From an uncultured SAR86 cluster bacterium (GTDB lineage: Bacteria; Pseudomonadota; Gammaproteobacteria; Magnimaribacterales; D2472): a stretch of DNA of 41,444 nucleotides. A program made the translations under genes and the position numbers. Shown here piece after piece: positions 18,030 to 25,816 of the stretch; the stretch's first letter is position 1; every line of letters begins with the position of its first letter. Below the pieces are notes generated by a model. It did no database searches and was not told the origin of the DNA. It saw nothing but the letters and a program-made list of their open reading frames with translations. Where the stretch lies: the NCBI GenBank assembly GCA_902593675.1, contig CACJJI010000008.1, positions 1 through 41,444 on the forward strand, read 5' to 3'.

Positions 18030-18467
18030 ATGCAAAAGACAAAAGTAACTTTAATATACTGGGGCTTGTCCTTATTTGTTTTTTTGGCTTTAATTCCATG
18101 GATCTTTAATTCAACTATGGCTATGCATTCAATTCAAGTGCTAGCAATATATGGAGGTATTGTAGTTGCTTTTTTGGGCGGCATGATTTGGGGCTGGGAT
18201 GATTCGCAAGCTTCGTCAGCAAATTTTTGGTGTGCAATTGGATTCTCTCTTTTAGGTTTCGGAGTAGCATTAGCCTCCTTTGTTAATCTGTCGGTAAGCT
18301 TAATTTTATTAATTTTTTCTCTACAAATTTTTCTGAGTTTTGAGAAAAAAAATAGTTTGTATTTCCAAACAAACATAAAATATGCAAACGCAAGAACTTT
18401 AATAACAAACTTAGTTACAATATGTTGTATAACCTGTTTAGCATTTTTATATAATCCATATACATAA
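18030..18467 (+). CDS. Small membrane protein, DUF3429 family
   Basis: This 145-residue protein has no known function. Five hydrophobic segments can be drawn at residues about 6-26, 34-56, 65-86, 90-106 and 121-140. The second contains IYGGIVVAFLGGMIWGW, which resembles the YGA-x-FLGG-x-WG motif I associate with the DUF3429 family. The ATG at 18030 is chosen because GAGG lies a normal distance upstream; an upstream TTG at 18009 would overlap the region needed for divergent smpB expression. It is followed after five bases by a Na+ symporter gene, so the two are probably co-transcribed. Family assignment is from memory of the motif and moderately sure. Confidence 0.7.
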   Translation: MQKTKVTLIYWGLSLFVFLALIPWIFNSTMAMHSIQVLAIYGGIVVAFLGGMIWGWDDSQASSANFWCAIGFSLLGFGVALASFVNLSVSLILLIFSLQIFLSFEKKNSLYFQTNIKYANARTLITNLVTICCITCLAFLYNPYT

Positions 18468-18472
18468 ATAAT

Positions 18473-19831
18473 ATGAACGTAAACCCTTCTACAAAAATCA
18501 ACGAAACCGTTTCATGGGTAGGAAAGTGGACATTCGTGCTTGCAGCCGCTGGCTCAGCAGTTGGCTTGGGAAATATTTGGGGTTTTCCATATAAAGCAGG
18601 TACTGAAGGAGGCGGGGCTTTTGTTTTAATTTATCTTCTTTGCATTTTAGCTGTTGGATTACCAATCATGATGGCTGAAATAATGATTGGAAGGCGCGCC
18701 AGAAAAAGCCCAGTCAATGCTATGAAAACGGCAGCTCTAGACTCAGGACAAACTAGCAAGTGGCAGGCCGTTGGTTGGGGCGGCTTAGTTTCGGGAATTT
18801 TAATCCTTTCTTTTTATAGTGTTATAGCTGGGATATGCCTGAACTATATACTTATTGCTGCTTTCCCCACTCCTGATGTTTCCTCGCTTGAGCAATTTAA
18901 TATAGTTACCGCATCTCCATCCAGATTAATGTTTTGGCACACTGTCTTTATTGTGTTGAACATTATGATTATTTCAGCAGGTGTTATTGGCGGGATTGAG
19001 AGAATGGTTCGCTTATTAATGCCAATGTTATTTATTTTGATGATGGTGATGGTCATTAATGCAATGATTAATGGTGACTTTGCCAGAGGCTTAAGCTTTT
19101 TATTTGCTCCAGACTTTTCAGAAGTAGATGCTACAACTTTTTTAAGAGCCATGGGGCAAGCATTCTTTAGCTTGAGCTTAGGTATGGGCTCCATAATGTG
19201 CTATGGCTCATACATGCCACAAGAAGAAAATATATTTAAAACTTCACTGACAGTAGCGGGTCTAGATACATTAATAGCTATATTGGCTGGTTTGGCAATT
19301 TTTCCAATTATTTTTGCTTATGGTTTAGAGCCTGGAGCAGGTCCAGGTCTAGTATTTGTAAGCTTATTATCTGCGTTTGTAGATATGCCATTAGGCAATA
19401 TTGTTGGTCCTGCTTTCTTTGCATTGCTATCAATCGCAGCTTTAAGCAGCGCTATTTCTCTGCTGGAGCCAAGCGTTGCATACTTTGAAGAAGAAAAAAT
19501 AGTCTCTCGGTTTTCTGCTGCTCTAACTTTAGGACTTTTTGCATGGGTAATAGGTATTGGCAGCGTGCTTAGTTTTAATGATTGGTCTGAAATTTCTTTC
19601 ATTGGCGATCTTAATTTTCTAGATTCAATTGATTATTTAGCAAATCAATTTTTGATGCCTATTGGCGGGATGATGGTTGCTATTTTTGCTGGATGGTTTT
19701 TAAAACCTGATTTAGCTCTAGATGAATTTTCTGGCATCCATTTAACTATTTTTAAAATTTGGAGATTCTTTATTAAGTTTATATCTCCGGTTCTTGTTGC
19801 AGCAGTTTTTGTGTATCAGCTAGTAAGCTAA
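18473..19831 (+). CDS. Sodium-dependent transporter, neurotransmitter:sodium symporter (SNF) family
   Basis: This 452-residue inner-membrane protein belongs to the LeuT-type fold. The N-terminal motif KWTFVLAAAGSAVGLGNIWG followed by FPYKAGTEGGGAF is the broken first helix that forms the Na+ and substrate sites. The next segment GLPIMMAEIMIGRRARKSPV and the later SLSLGMGSIMCYGSYMP block are also typical. About 11-12 hydrophobic helices are seen. Bacterial members import amino acids or related compounds with Na+; the substrate cannot be read off. Its neighbours, a DUF3429 protein upstream and ratA two bases downstream, do not reveal the substrate. Confidence 0.93.
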   Translation: MNVNPSTKINETVSWVGKWTFVLAAAGSAVGLGNIWGFPYKAGTEGGGAFVLIYLLCILAVGLPIMMAEIMIGRRARKSPVNAMKTAALDSGQTSKWQAVGWGGLVSGILILSFYSVIAGICLNYILIAAFPTPDVSSLEQFNIVTASPSRLMFWHTVFIVLNIMIISAGVIGGIERMVRLLMPMLFILMMVMVINAMINGDFARGLSFLFAPDFSEVDATTFLRAMGQAFFSLSLGMGSIMCYGSYMPQEENIFKTSLTVAGLDTLIAILAGLAIFPIIFAYGLEPGAGPGLVFVSLLSAFVDMPLGNIVGPAFFALLSIAALSSAISLLEPSVAYFEEEKIVSRFSAALTLGLFAWVIGIGSVLSFNDWSEISFIGDLNFLDSIDYLANQFLMPIGGMMVAIFAGWFLKPDLALDEFSGIHLTIFKIWRFFIKFISPVLVAAVFVYQLVS

Positions 19832-19833
19832 AT

Positions 19834-20259
19834 ATGTCAAACAGCTTTGAAGGGTCTGAAATATTTGAAGCACCGCCAGAGAAAATACTTCTTCTAATCA
19901 ATAACTTTGAGTCATATAAGGAATTTTTGCCAGGATGTCTTGAATCCTCCAGGTTGTCAGATTCTGAAGAAGGTAATGTCAAGGGCAGATTGGTGTTCTC
20001 ATTACTGAATAAAACTTATGCATTTGAATCACAAAATAAAACCTTTGACGATGAGATAGTCATCACTCAATCCAAGGGACCTTTTTTAAATTTTGATGCT
20101 CGATGGAGTCTTGAATCAATTCATGCAAATCAGACAAGGGTAAAATTTGAAACAAAATTCACCCTTCCATTTGTCCTTAAAATGGTTGCAACGCAATCTT
20201 TAATAGACAAAGTTGGTAAGAAATTTATAAATGCCTTTGCAAAACAGTTATCAAAATGA
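19834..20259 (+). CDS. ratA: RatA family protein (START/SRPBCC domain)
   Basis: The 141-residue single-domain protein has the helix-grip fold of the START/polyketide-cyclase family. FEAPPEKILLLINNFESYKEFLPGC is the characteristic N-terminal block of RatA/Coq10-like proteins. In E. coli RatA (PasT) has been reported to hinder 70S formation, while related Coq10 proteins bind ubiquinone; which role applies here is unknown. Its start lies two bases from the symporter stop, and its stop overlaps the rnfH start as ATGA, the usual ratA-rnfH pairing in gammaproteobacteria. Confidence 0.9.
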   Translation: MSNSFEGSEIFEAPPEKILLLINNFESYKEFLPGCLESSRLSDSEEGNVKGRLVFSLLNKTYAFESQNKTFDDEIVITQSKGPFLNFDARWSLESIHANQTRVKFETKFTLPFVLKMVATQSLIDKVGKKFINAFAKQLSK

Positions 20260-20552
20260 AGATCTATATTTCTATTCAGAATGATAATGGTTCAAAATTT
20301 TTAGAGATTGATGTTTCAGAAAGCATAACCGCAAAAGAAGTTTTAGAATTATCTGAAGTTAAAAGATTTTATCAGCAAGAAATAGACTTACTGAGAGTTG
20401 GTATTAATGGCGAGGAATTAGATGGTAAGTATAAGGCTCATCCAATCAACTACAGAATGTCTCATGGCGAGCGACTAGAAATCTACAAACCTCTCTTTCA
20501 AGACCCTAAGCAAAGGAGAAAAAATAAAGCTAAGCTGGCAAAAAAAACTTAA
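20256..20552 (+). CDS. rnfH: RnfH family ubiquitin-like protein
   Basis: This is a 98-residue member of the RnfH (UPF0125) family with a beta-grasp fold. Typical features are the N-terminal strand MKIYISIQND, the central VGINGEELDGKYKAHPINYRMSHGERLEIYKPLFQDPKQRRKNKA-type region (here seen from residue about 48 to 93) and the basic tail. Function is unproven; in E. coli it is the partner of RatA in the proposed PasTI pair. Its TAA overlaps the convergent bamE stop as TTAA (20549-20552). Confidence 0.92.
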   Translation: MKIYISIQNDNGSKFLEIDVSESITAKEVLELSEVKRFYQQEIDLLRVGINGEELDGKYKAHPINYRMSHGERLEIYKPLFQDPKQRRKNKAKLAKKT

Positions 20553-20890
20553 TTATCTCCTAGGGTAATTTCTTCAAGTATCCAAGTATCTAATTTTTGG
20601 TTTAAATCGAAAGATAATGATAGTTTTTTCTCACCGACAATTGTTTCACCAACTTTAACTGAATAAAAATAGTCCCATCTATTTTGATGAATGGGGCTAT
20701 TTAACAAAGGGGTGCCTAACAAATACTGTACCTGATCTTTAGATAGACCTTTTACAAGCTGTTCTACATCTTCATCTTCAATGATATTGCCTTGCAAAAT
20801 AGCAACTTTAAATGGAGTCAAAGAGGAGCAACTTGATATTACGCCAATTGATAAAAAAATGATTAAACAAGCTTTAGTTAATTGCTTCAT
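20549..20890 (-). CDS. bamE: Outer-membrane assembly lipoprotein BamE (SmpA/OmlA)
   Basis: BamE is an outer-membrane lipoprotein that supports the BAM complex. The 113-residue product has a lipoprotein signal peptide with lipobox VISSC at Cys21. The SmpA/OmlA domain then shows EDVEQLVKGLSKDQVQYLLG, TPLLNSPIHQNRWDYFYS and a final strand region. It diverges from fur by 45 bases and converges with rnfH, both conserved gammaproteobacterial arrangements. Its partner BamA is encoded later in the window. Confidence 0.95.
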   Translation of the reverse strand: MKQLTKACLIIFLSIGVISSCSSLTPFKVAILQGNIIEDEDVEQLVKGLSKDQVQYLLGTPLLNSPIHQNRWDYFYSVKVGETIVGEKKLSLSFDLNQKLDTWILEEITLGDN

Positions 20891-20935
20891 GAGTTGATTT
20901 GATTATACTTTGAAAGAGGATACATCGAAAAGTTC

Positions 20936-21343
20936 ATGAGTAAAGAAAATACTGAATTAAAAAAAGCTGGTTTAAAAGCAACTCTACCTAGAATACGAAT
21001 TTTAGAAGTGCTTGAATCAAGTGATAATCGTCATTTAAGTGCTGAGGATATATACAAGCAGTTAATTACTTCTGGCGAAGATGTTGGCTTGGCAACTGTT
21101 TATAGAGTGCTGACTCAGTTTGAATCAGCCGGGATAGTCATGCGGCATAACTTTGAAGAGGGTCATGCAGTTTATGAGATTACACCTGATGATCATCATG
21201 ATCACATGGTCTGTTTGGAAACTGGCAAAGTAATTGAATTTCACGATGAAATGATTGAAAAACGTCAAGAATCAATTGCAAGTGAAATGGGCTACGAAAT
21301 AGTTGATCACAGCATGGTTCTCTACGTTAAACCTATCAAATAA
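20936..21343 (+). CDS. fur: Ferric uptake regulator Fur
   Basis: Fur is the Fe(II)-responsive repressor of iron uptake. The 135-residue product shows the winged-helix region LKATLPRIRILEVLESSDNRH and DVGLATVYRVLTQFESAGIV, then the metal-binding HHDHMVCLETGKVIEFHDE. Only one cysteine is present, so the structural CxxC zinc site of E. coli Fur is absent, as in Pseudomonas-type Fur. It diverges from bamE. A weak promoter (TATACT at 20904-20909) may serve it; no obvious Fur box lies in the 45-base gap. Confidence 0.96.
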   Translation: MSKENTELKKAGLKATLPRIRILEVLESSDNRHLSAEDIYKQLITSGEDVGLATVYRVLTQFESAGIVMRHNFEEGHAVYEITPDDHHDHMVCLETGKVIEFHDEMIEKRQESIASEMGYEIVDHSMVLYVKPIK

Positions 21344-21357
21344 TTTATCTATTAGCC

Positions 21358-21386
21358 CTTGAACTAACAATTGGTCATCCCAATAT
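21358..21386 (+). promoter_or_regulatory. Sigma32-like heat-shock promoter of grpE-dnaK-dnaJ
   Basis: CTTGAA (21358-21363), a 15-base spacer and CCCAATAT (21379-21386) match the sigma32 pattern CTTGAA-N13..15-CCCCATNT at 6 of 6 and 6-7 of 8 positions. Transcription should start near 21393, leaving about 15 bases before the grpE ATG at 21408. This position argues against the upstream in-frame TTG at 21396. Confidence 0.65.
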
Positions 21387-21407
21387 ATATAGTTATTGGG
21401 AAAAAAG

Positions 21408-21977
21408 ATGGCAAAAAAAAATAAGGCAAAAGATCAAACTAATCTTCAAGAAGAGTCTGTTGATATGGAAATCGATTTAGATGAAAACAAATCAGCAGAA
21501 GAAGATTTCGACTCATCTATCGAAGAAACGGATGAAACTCAAAATGCTGAAGATAAAATTAAAGATCTTGAAGAAGCGCTGCTGAGATCAAGAGCCGAAT
21601 TAGACAATGCTTTTAAGAGAAATACTGCTGATATAGAAAAAGCACACAAATATGGTGTTGAAAGATTGTTAAACGAGCTATTGCCTGTTGTAGACAATCT
21701 TGAGCATGCGTTAAATAACTTCTCAAAAAAATCTACAAAAGAGGATAGAGAAGGTGTAGAGCTAACCCTTAAATCTTTTGAGTCAGCCCTTGATAAATTT
21801 GGCATCAGTCCCATCTATCCAGTAAATGAACAGTTTGATCCAGTTAAGCATGAGGCTGTAATGACCTCTCAGGATCCAAAAAAAGAAAACAATGAAATTG
21901 AAAATATATTTCAAAGGGGTTGGGAGCTCCATGGCCGAGTTGTAAGGCCCGCTAGAGTTTCCGTAATTAAAAATTAG
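21408..21977 (+). CDS. grpE: Nucleotide exchange factor GrpE
   Basis: GrpE releases ADP from DnaK. From the ATG at 21408 the product has 189 residues (E. coli 197). An acidic, low-complexity N-terminus (to residue about 50) is followed by a long coiled-coil helix ([20 protein letters not shown]). The C-terminal beta domain carries [13 protein letters not shown] and the [15 protein letters not shown] ending diagnostic of GrpE. An in-frame TTG four codons upstream (21396) is less likely given the predicted promoter. dnaK follows after ten bases. Confidence 0.95.
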   Translation: MAKKNKAKDQTNLQEESVDMEIDLDENKSAEEDFDSSIEETDETQNAEDKIKDLEEALLRSRAELDNAFKRNTADIEKAHKYGVERLLNELLPVVDNLEHALNNFSKKSTKEDREGVELTLKSFESALDKFGISPIYPVNEQFDPVKHEAVMTSQDPKKENNEIENIFQRGWELHGRVVRPARVSVIKN

Positions 21978-21987
21978 GAAAAAAATT

Positions 21988-23898
21988 ATGTCAAAGATTA
22001 TAGGAATTGATTTAGGAACAACAAATAGTTGTTTGGCTGTTGTTGAAGGGCAACAACCAAAAGTTATTGAAAATGCCGAGGGGGGAAGAACCACTCCATC
22101 AGTTATAGGTTACTCAGATGATAATGAAGTTTTGGTTGGCACTCCTGCTAAGAGGCAATCGGTAACAAATCCAGAAAAAACTCTATATGCAATTAAAAGA
22201 TTGATTGGAAGAAGATTTGACGATGATGTTGTAAAAAAAGATATGGACATGGTGCCATATGAAATTATGAAGGCTGACAATGGAGATGCATGGGTTAAAG
22301 TAGATGATAAAAAATTAGCTCCTCCCCAAGTTTCAGCTGAGGTTCTAAAAAAATTAAAGAAAACAGCAGAGGAGTATTTAGGTCACGAGGTTTCAGAGGC
22401 TGTCATAACTGTTCCTGCTTATTTTAATGACTCTCAAAGACAAGCAACTAAAGACGCTGGCAAGATAGCAGGTCTCGAAGTAAAAAGAATAATTAATGAA
22501 CCAACTGCTGCGGCATTAGCATACGGTTTGGATAAGCATACTGGTGATTCGATTGTTGCTGTCTATGATCTCGGAGGAGGTACTTTTGATATCTCGATTA
22601 TTGAAATATCTGAGGTAGATGGCGAGCATCAGTTTGAGGTATTGTCCACAAACGGTGATACTTTTTTAGGCGGTGAAGACTTTGACCTAAAATTAATTGA
22701 TTATTTTGTTGATGAATTTAAGAAAGAGTCTGGATTTGATTTAAAAAGCGATCCTATGGCTTTGCAGCGTTTAAAAGAAGCTGCAGAAAAAGCAAAAATT
22801 GAGCTTTCTTCATCTGACCAAACTGAAATTAATCTTCCATATATTACTGCTGATAGTTCTGGCCCAAAACATTTTGTTCATAAAATTACCAGAGCTAAAC
22901 TTGAATCTTTGGTTGAAGATCTAGTAGATAGAAGCCTTGCCCCGCTAAAACTCGCATTAGAAGATGCAAAGCTTAGTGTTGGCGATATAAATGAAATTTT
23001 GCTTGTTGGTGGGCAAACCCGTATGCCGATGGTCCAGCAAAAGGTTAAAGATTTTTTTGGCAAGGAGCCAAGAAAAGATCTTAATCCTGATGAAGCCGTT
23101 GCAGTAGGTGCTGCAATCCAGGGATCGGTCCTATCTGGTGATACTAAGGACGTACTCTTGCTTGATGTAACCCCATTAACGCTTGGAATTGAAACATTGG
23201 GAGGAATCGCAACTCCATTAATTGAAAAAAACACGACTATACCCACCCAAAAATCTCAGGTATTTTCAACAGCTGAGGACAATCAATCTGCGGTAACAGT
23301 TCATGTTATCCAAGGCGAAAGAAAACAAGCAGCTCAAAACAAATCTTTGGGTCAATTTAATTTAACAGATATTCCTCCTGCAGCTAGAGGCACCCCTCAA
23401 ATTGAGGTGTCCTTTGACTTAGATGCTAATGGTATTCTTAATGTGGCAGCTAAAGATAAAAATACTGGTAAAGAGCAATCTATTGTTATTAAAGCTTCAA
23501 GTGGGCTGTCTGATGATGACATTGAGAAAATGGTTAAAGATGCGGAGGCTAACGCAGAAGATGACAAGAAATTTGAAAGCTTAGTTCAAGCAAAAAATAA
23601 TGCAGATATGCTTGTTCATGCAACTAGAAAATCTATTTCTGAAGCTGGAGAAAATCTTACTGAGGAAGAGAAAGATGCAGTAGAGGCATCTACTGTGAAG
23701 TTAGAAGAAGCTATTAAACAAGACAGTTTAGAGGCAATTGAGGAAGCTACTAAAAATCTAAATGAAGTATTAACTCCACTAACTCAGAAACTTTATCCTC
23801 AAGCTGAGGAAGGTTCCCCAGAATCATCTGAAGAGACTTCAAGTGATGAGAATACAGTTGATGCTGAATTCGAAGAAGTGAAAGAAGAAGAAAAGTAA
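21988..23898 (+). CDS. dnaK: Hsp70 chaperone DnaK
   Basis: DnaK binds exposed hydrophobic peptides in an ATP-controlled cycle with DnaJ and GrpE. The 636-residue product matches E. coli (638). The ATPase domain (residues 1 to about 385) begins [18 protein letters not shown] and includes [20 protein letters not shown] and [12 protein letters not shown]. The linker [16 protein letters not shown] leads into the substrate-binding domain. The lid ends in a Glu/Asp-rich tail closing EEVKEEEK. It lies in grpE-dnaK-dnaJ order, three bases before dnaJ. Confidence 0.99.
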   Translation: MSKIIGIDLGTTNSCLAVVEGQQPKVIENAEGGRTTPSVIGYSDDNEVLVGTPAKRQSVTNPEKTLYAIKRLIGRRFDDDVVKKDMDMVPYEIMKADNGDAWVKVDDKKLAPPQVSAEVLKKLKKTAEEYLGHEVSEAVITVPAYFNDSQRQATKDAGKIAGLEVKRIINEPTAAALAYGLDKHTGDSIVAVYDLGGGTFDISIIEISEVDGEHQFEVLSTNGDTFLGGEDFDLKLIDYFVDEFKKESGFDLKSDPMALQRLKEAAEKAKIELSSSDQTEINLPYITADSSGPKHFVHKITRAKLESLVEDLVDRSLAPLKLALEDAKLSVGDINEILLVGGQTRMPMVQQKVKDFFGKEPRKDLNPDEAVAVGAAIQGSVLSGDTKDVLLLDVTPLTLGIETLGGIATPLIEKNTTIPTQKSQVFSTAEDNQSAVTVHVIQGERKQAAQNKSLGQFNLTDIPPAARGTPQIEVSFDLDANGILNVAAKDKNTGKEQSIVIKASSGLSDDDIEKMVKDAEANAEDDKKFESLVQAKNNADMLVHATRKSISEAGENLTEEEKDAVEASTVKLEEAIKQDSLEAIEEATKNLNEVLTPLTQKLYPQAEEGSPESSEETSSDENTVDAEFEEVKEEEK

Positions 23899-23901
23899 AC
23901 A

Positions 23902-25011
23902 ATGTCACAGAGAGACTATTATGAGGTCTTGGGGGTCTCTCGCAATGCTTCAGATGCTGAATTAAAGAAAGCTTTTAAAAAACTAGCTATGAAATATCAT
24001 CCTGATAGAAATCCGGATGATCCTGCAGCTAACGAAAAATTTAAAGAAGCTGCTGAGGCGTATGAAGTCTTATCCGATGCAGAAAAAAAATCTGCTTATG
24101 ACCAATTTGGTCATGCAGGTGTTCAAGGTATGGGTGGTAACCAAGGAGCTGGATTTCAAGATTTTAATTTTGGAGATATATTTGGAGATATATTTGGAGA
24201 TGTCTTTGGAGGGCGGAGGTCTTCGGGCAGATCTGCCAGAGGACAAGACCTTCAATATACCCTTGAACTTTCTCTTAAAGAGGCAATTCTTGGCGTTAAA
24301 AAAACAATCAAAATACCTGTAGATAAATCATGTAATGATTGTGCTGGATCTGGAGCTAAACCAGGCTCCTCTCCTGTTACTTGTAATCAATGTAATGGTG
24401 TCGGTCAGGTAAGAATGCAGCAAGGTTTTTTTTCAGTGCAGCAGCCCTGTAATGCATGCAGGGGTGAGGGAAGGATCATTCAAGATCATTGTGGTTCATG
24501 CAGAGGAGCTGGAGTTAAGCATGAAACAAAATCCCTTTCTGTAAGCATTCCAGCTGGTGTAGATAATGGAGATAAAGTTAGACTCTCAGGTGAGGGAAGC
24601 GCAGTAAGAGGAGGTCATACTGGCGATCTGTACGTTGTTATTCAAGTTGCGCACAATGAAATTTTTGAAAGAGATGGCAGAGATTTATATTTTGAAGCTC
24701 CTATCCCATTCGAAGTTGCTGTATTAGGAGGAACAATTAACGTTCCTGGCCTTGAATCAAAAATTGCTCTTAAAATACCGTCTTATACTCAAACAGGTAA
24801 AATGTTCAGGATCAAAGGCAAAGGCGCTGCTTCAGTTCGAGATTCACGTAGAGGCGATCTTTTATGCAGGGTGGTTGTCGAGACGCCTGTGAACCTCTCA
24901 AAGGCTCAATTAAAGATATTTGAGGAATTTGCCCAATCTATAGCTGGCGAAGAACATCACCCAATAAAAAAATCTTTCAAAAAAGCCTCAGACCAATTTC
25001 ATAATAAATAG
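23902..25011 (+). CDS. dnaJ: Hsp40 co-chaperone DnaJ
   Basis: DnaJ delivers clients to DnaK and stimulates its ATPase. The 369-residue product has a J domain with the HPD motif (YHPDRNPDD), a short Gly/Phe region with three near-identical GDIFG units (24176-24210), and four CxxCxGxG zinc repeats starting at [24 protein letters not shown] and CGSCRGAG. Two beta-sandwich domains follow. This is a complete type I DnaJ. dapB begins four bases after its stop, so dapB may be read from the heat-shock message. Confidence 0.98.
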   Translation: MSQRDYYEVLGVSRNASDAELKKAFKKLAMKYHPDRNPDDPAANEKFKEAAEAYEVLSDAEKKSAYDQFGHAGVQGMGGNQGAGFQDFNFGDIFGDIFGDVFGGRRSSGRSARGQDLQYTLELSLKEAILGVKKTIKIPVDKSCNDCAGSGAKPGSSPVTCNQCNGVGQVRMQQGFFSVQQPCNACRGEGRIIQDHCGSCRGAGVKHETKSLSVSIPAGVDNGDKVRLSGEGSAVRGGHTGDLYVVIQVAHNEIFERDGRDLYFEAPIPFEVAVLGGTINVPGLESKIALKIPSYTQTGKMFRIKGKGAASVRDSRRGDLLCRVVVETPVNLSKAQLKIFEEFAQSIAGEEHHPIKKSFKKASDQFHNK

Positions 25012-25015
25012 AATA

Positions 25016-25687
25016 TTGCATATTTTAATAAATGGCTTTAATGGAAATATGGGTCAAGCAATTCAGGCTCAATGCAAGCAATTGGATGTAAAAGTTTCGG
25101 ATTTTAAATCTAAAGCAATAGATTTAAATAATATATCAGCTGTAATAGATTTTTCTTCCCCAGGAGGGCTTAAAGCTTGTATCAGTTCATGTATTGAGAA
25201 TAAGCTGCCTTTAATATCCGGGACTACTGGTCTGACAGATGAGCATTTTAAGTTAGTGAGTTCTGCAAAGAAATCTATACCCATATTACTTGCCTCTAAC
25301 ATGTCCATTGGAATTGCTAATTTAAAGAACTCAATAGAAAAGTATCTTTCGTCAATTAGCATCCCTTCAAAGTGCAAGATCATAGAAATTCATCATACTA
25401 AAAAAAAAGATGCCCCCTCTGGAACGGCCATAGAAATTCAACAATTTATAGAAAATTTACCTGAAAGCAAAGCAGTTAGCTCTATCGATATTGAATCTCT
25501 CAGAATTAGCAATATTTATGGAATTCATAGAATTGAATTTGAAAATGCAGAGGGAAAGACAACGTTTCAACATATTGCAAACTCAAGAAACATTTTTGCA
25601 ATAGGTGCGTTGCAGGCAGCAAGATGGATTAAATCAAAAGAAATTGGAGAATATAGCTTTGCTGATTTCTTGAATAAAAAGCTTTAA
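25016..25687 (+). CDS. dapB: 4-hydroxy-tetrahydrodipicolinate reductase, compact form
   Basis: DapB catalyses the NAD(P)H-dependent step of lysine and diaminopimelate synthesis. The predicted start is a TTG at 25016; the next ATG would remove part of the GFNGNMG nucleotide-binding loop (residues 7-13), so TTG is favoured. GTTGL is at residues 69-73, and the catalytic block HHTKKKDAPSGTA has His126, His127 and Lys130. The product has 223 residues against 273 in E. coli. The missing residues come from the loops after the first Rossmann strand and from the C-terminal domain. All key residues I can place are kept, so it looks functional. Confidence 0.9.
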   Translation: MHILINGFNGNMGQAIQAQCKQLDVKVSDFKSKAIDLNNISAVIDFSSPGGLKACISSCIENKLPLISGTTGLTDEHFKLVSSAKKSIPILLASNMSIGIANLKNSIEKYLSSISIPSKCKIIEIHHTKKKDAPSGTAIEIQQFIENLPESKAVSSIDIESLRISNIYGIHRIEFENAEGKTTFQHIANSRNIFAIGALQAARWIKSKEIGEYSFADFLNKKL

Positions 25688-25711
25688 TCTGACCTAGCTT
25701 TTCTATAGAAT
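25683..25711 (+). promoter_or_regulatory. Candidate promoter of rpsB-tsf
   Basis: TTTAAT (25683-25688), a 17-base spacer and TAGAAT (25706-25711) overlap the dapB stop. The -10 fits 5 of 6 positions and the -35 is poor. It would give a leader of about 100 bases, matching the structured region before rpsB. Confidence 0.4.
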
Positions 25712-25717
25712 ACACAA

Positions 25718-25816
25718 ACTTTAAATCCCGAAGGTACCAAGATGATTATTGTTGGGGTGCTCTTTAAAAATGAGTCAACATTATGAGGTGCCGGAGTAAC
25801 AACCCCGGAGGAAATT
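25718..25816 (+). promoter_or_regulatory. rpsB leader RNA (probable S2-responsive regulatory element)
   Basis: The 99 bases before rpsB contain paired segments. GGGGT (25754-25758) can pair with ACCCC (25802-25806) next to the Shine-Dalgarno GGAGGA. Inside it GCUC (25759-25762) pairs with GAGU (25772-25775). An alternative pairing CCGG (25791-25794) with CCGG (25805-25808) excludes the first helix. In E. coli S2 represses its own operon through such a leader, catalogued as the t44 RNA family. Assignment to that family is inferred from position and folding. Confidence 0.55.

Noticed and set aside
19834-20552. ratA-rnfH as a toxin-antitoxin pair
   Set aside because: The pair is chromosomal core in gammaproteobacteria and RatA is homologous to Coq10-type lipid-binding proteins; the sequence alone does not support a toxin role.
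24176-24210. Tandem repeat ggagatatattt in dnaJ as a mobile or regulatory repeat
   Set aside because: It encodes the [14 protein letters not shown] stretch of the Gly/Phe-rich region, which is normal for DnaJ.
25677-25702. AAAAGCT/AGCTTTT inverted repeat at the end of dapB as an intrinsic terminator
   Set aside because: The 7-bp stem is AT-rich, has a 12-base loop, contains the dapB stop and has no T-tract after the stem.
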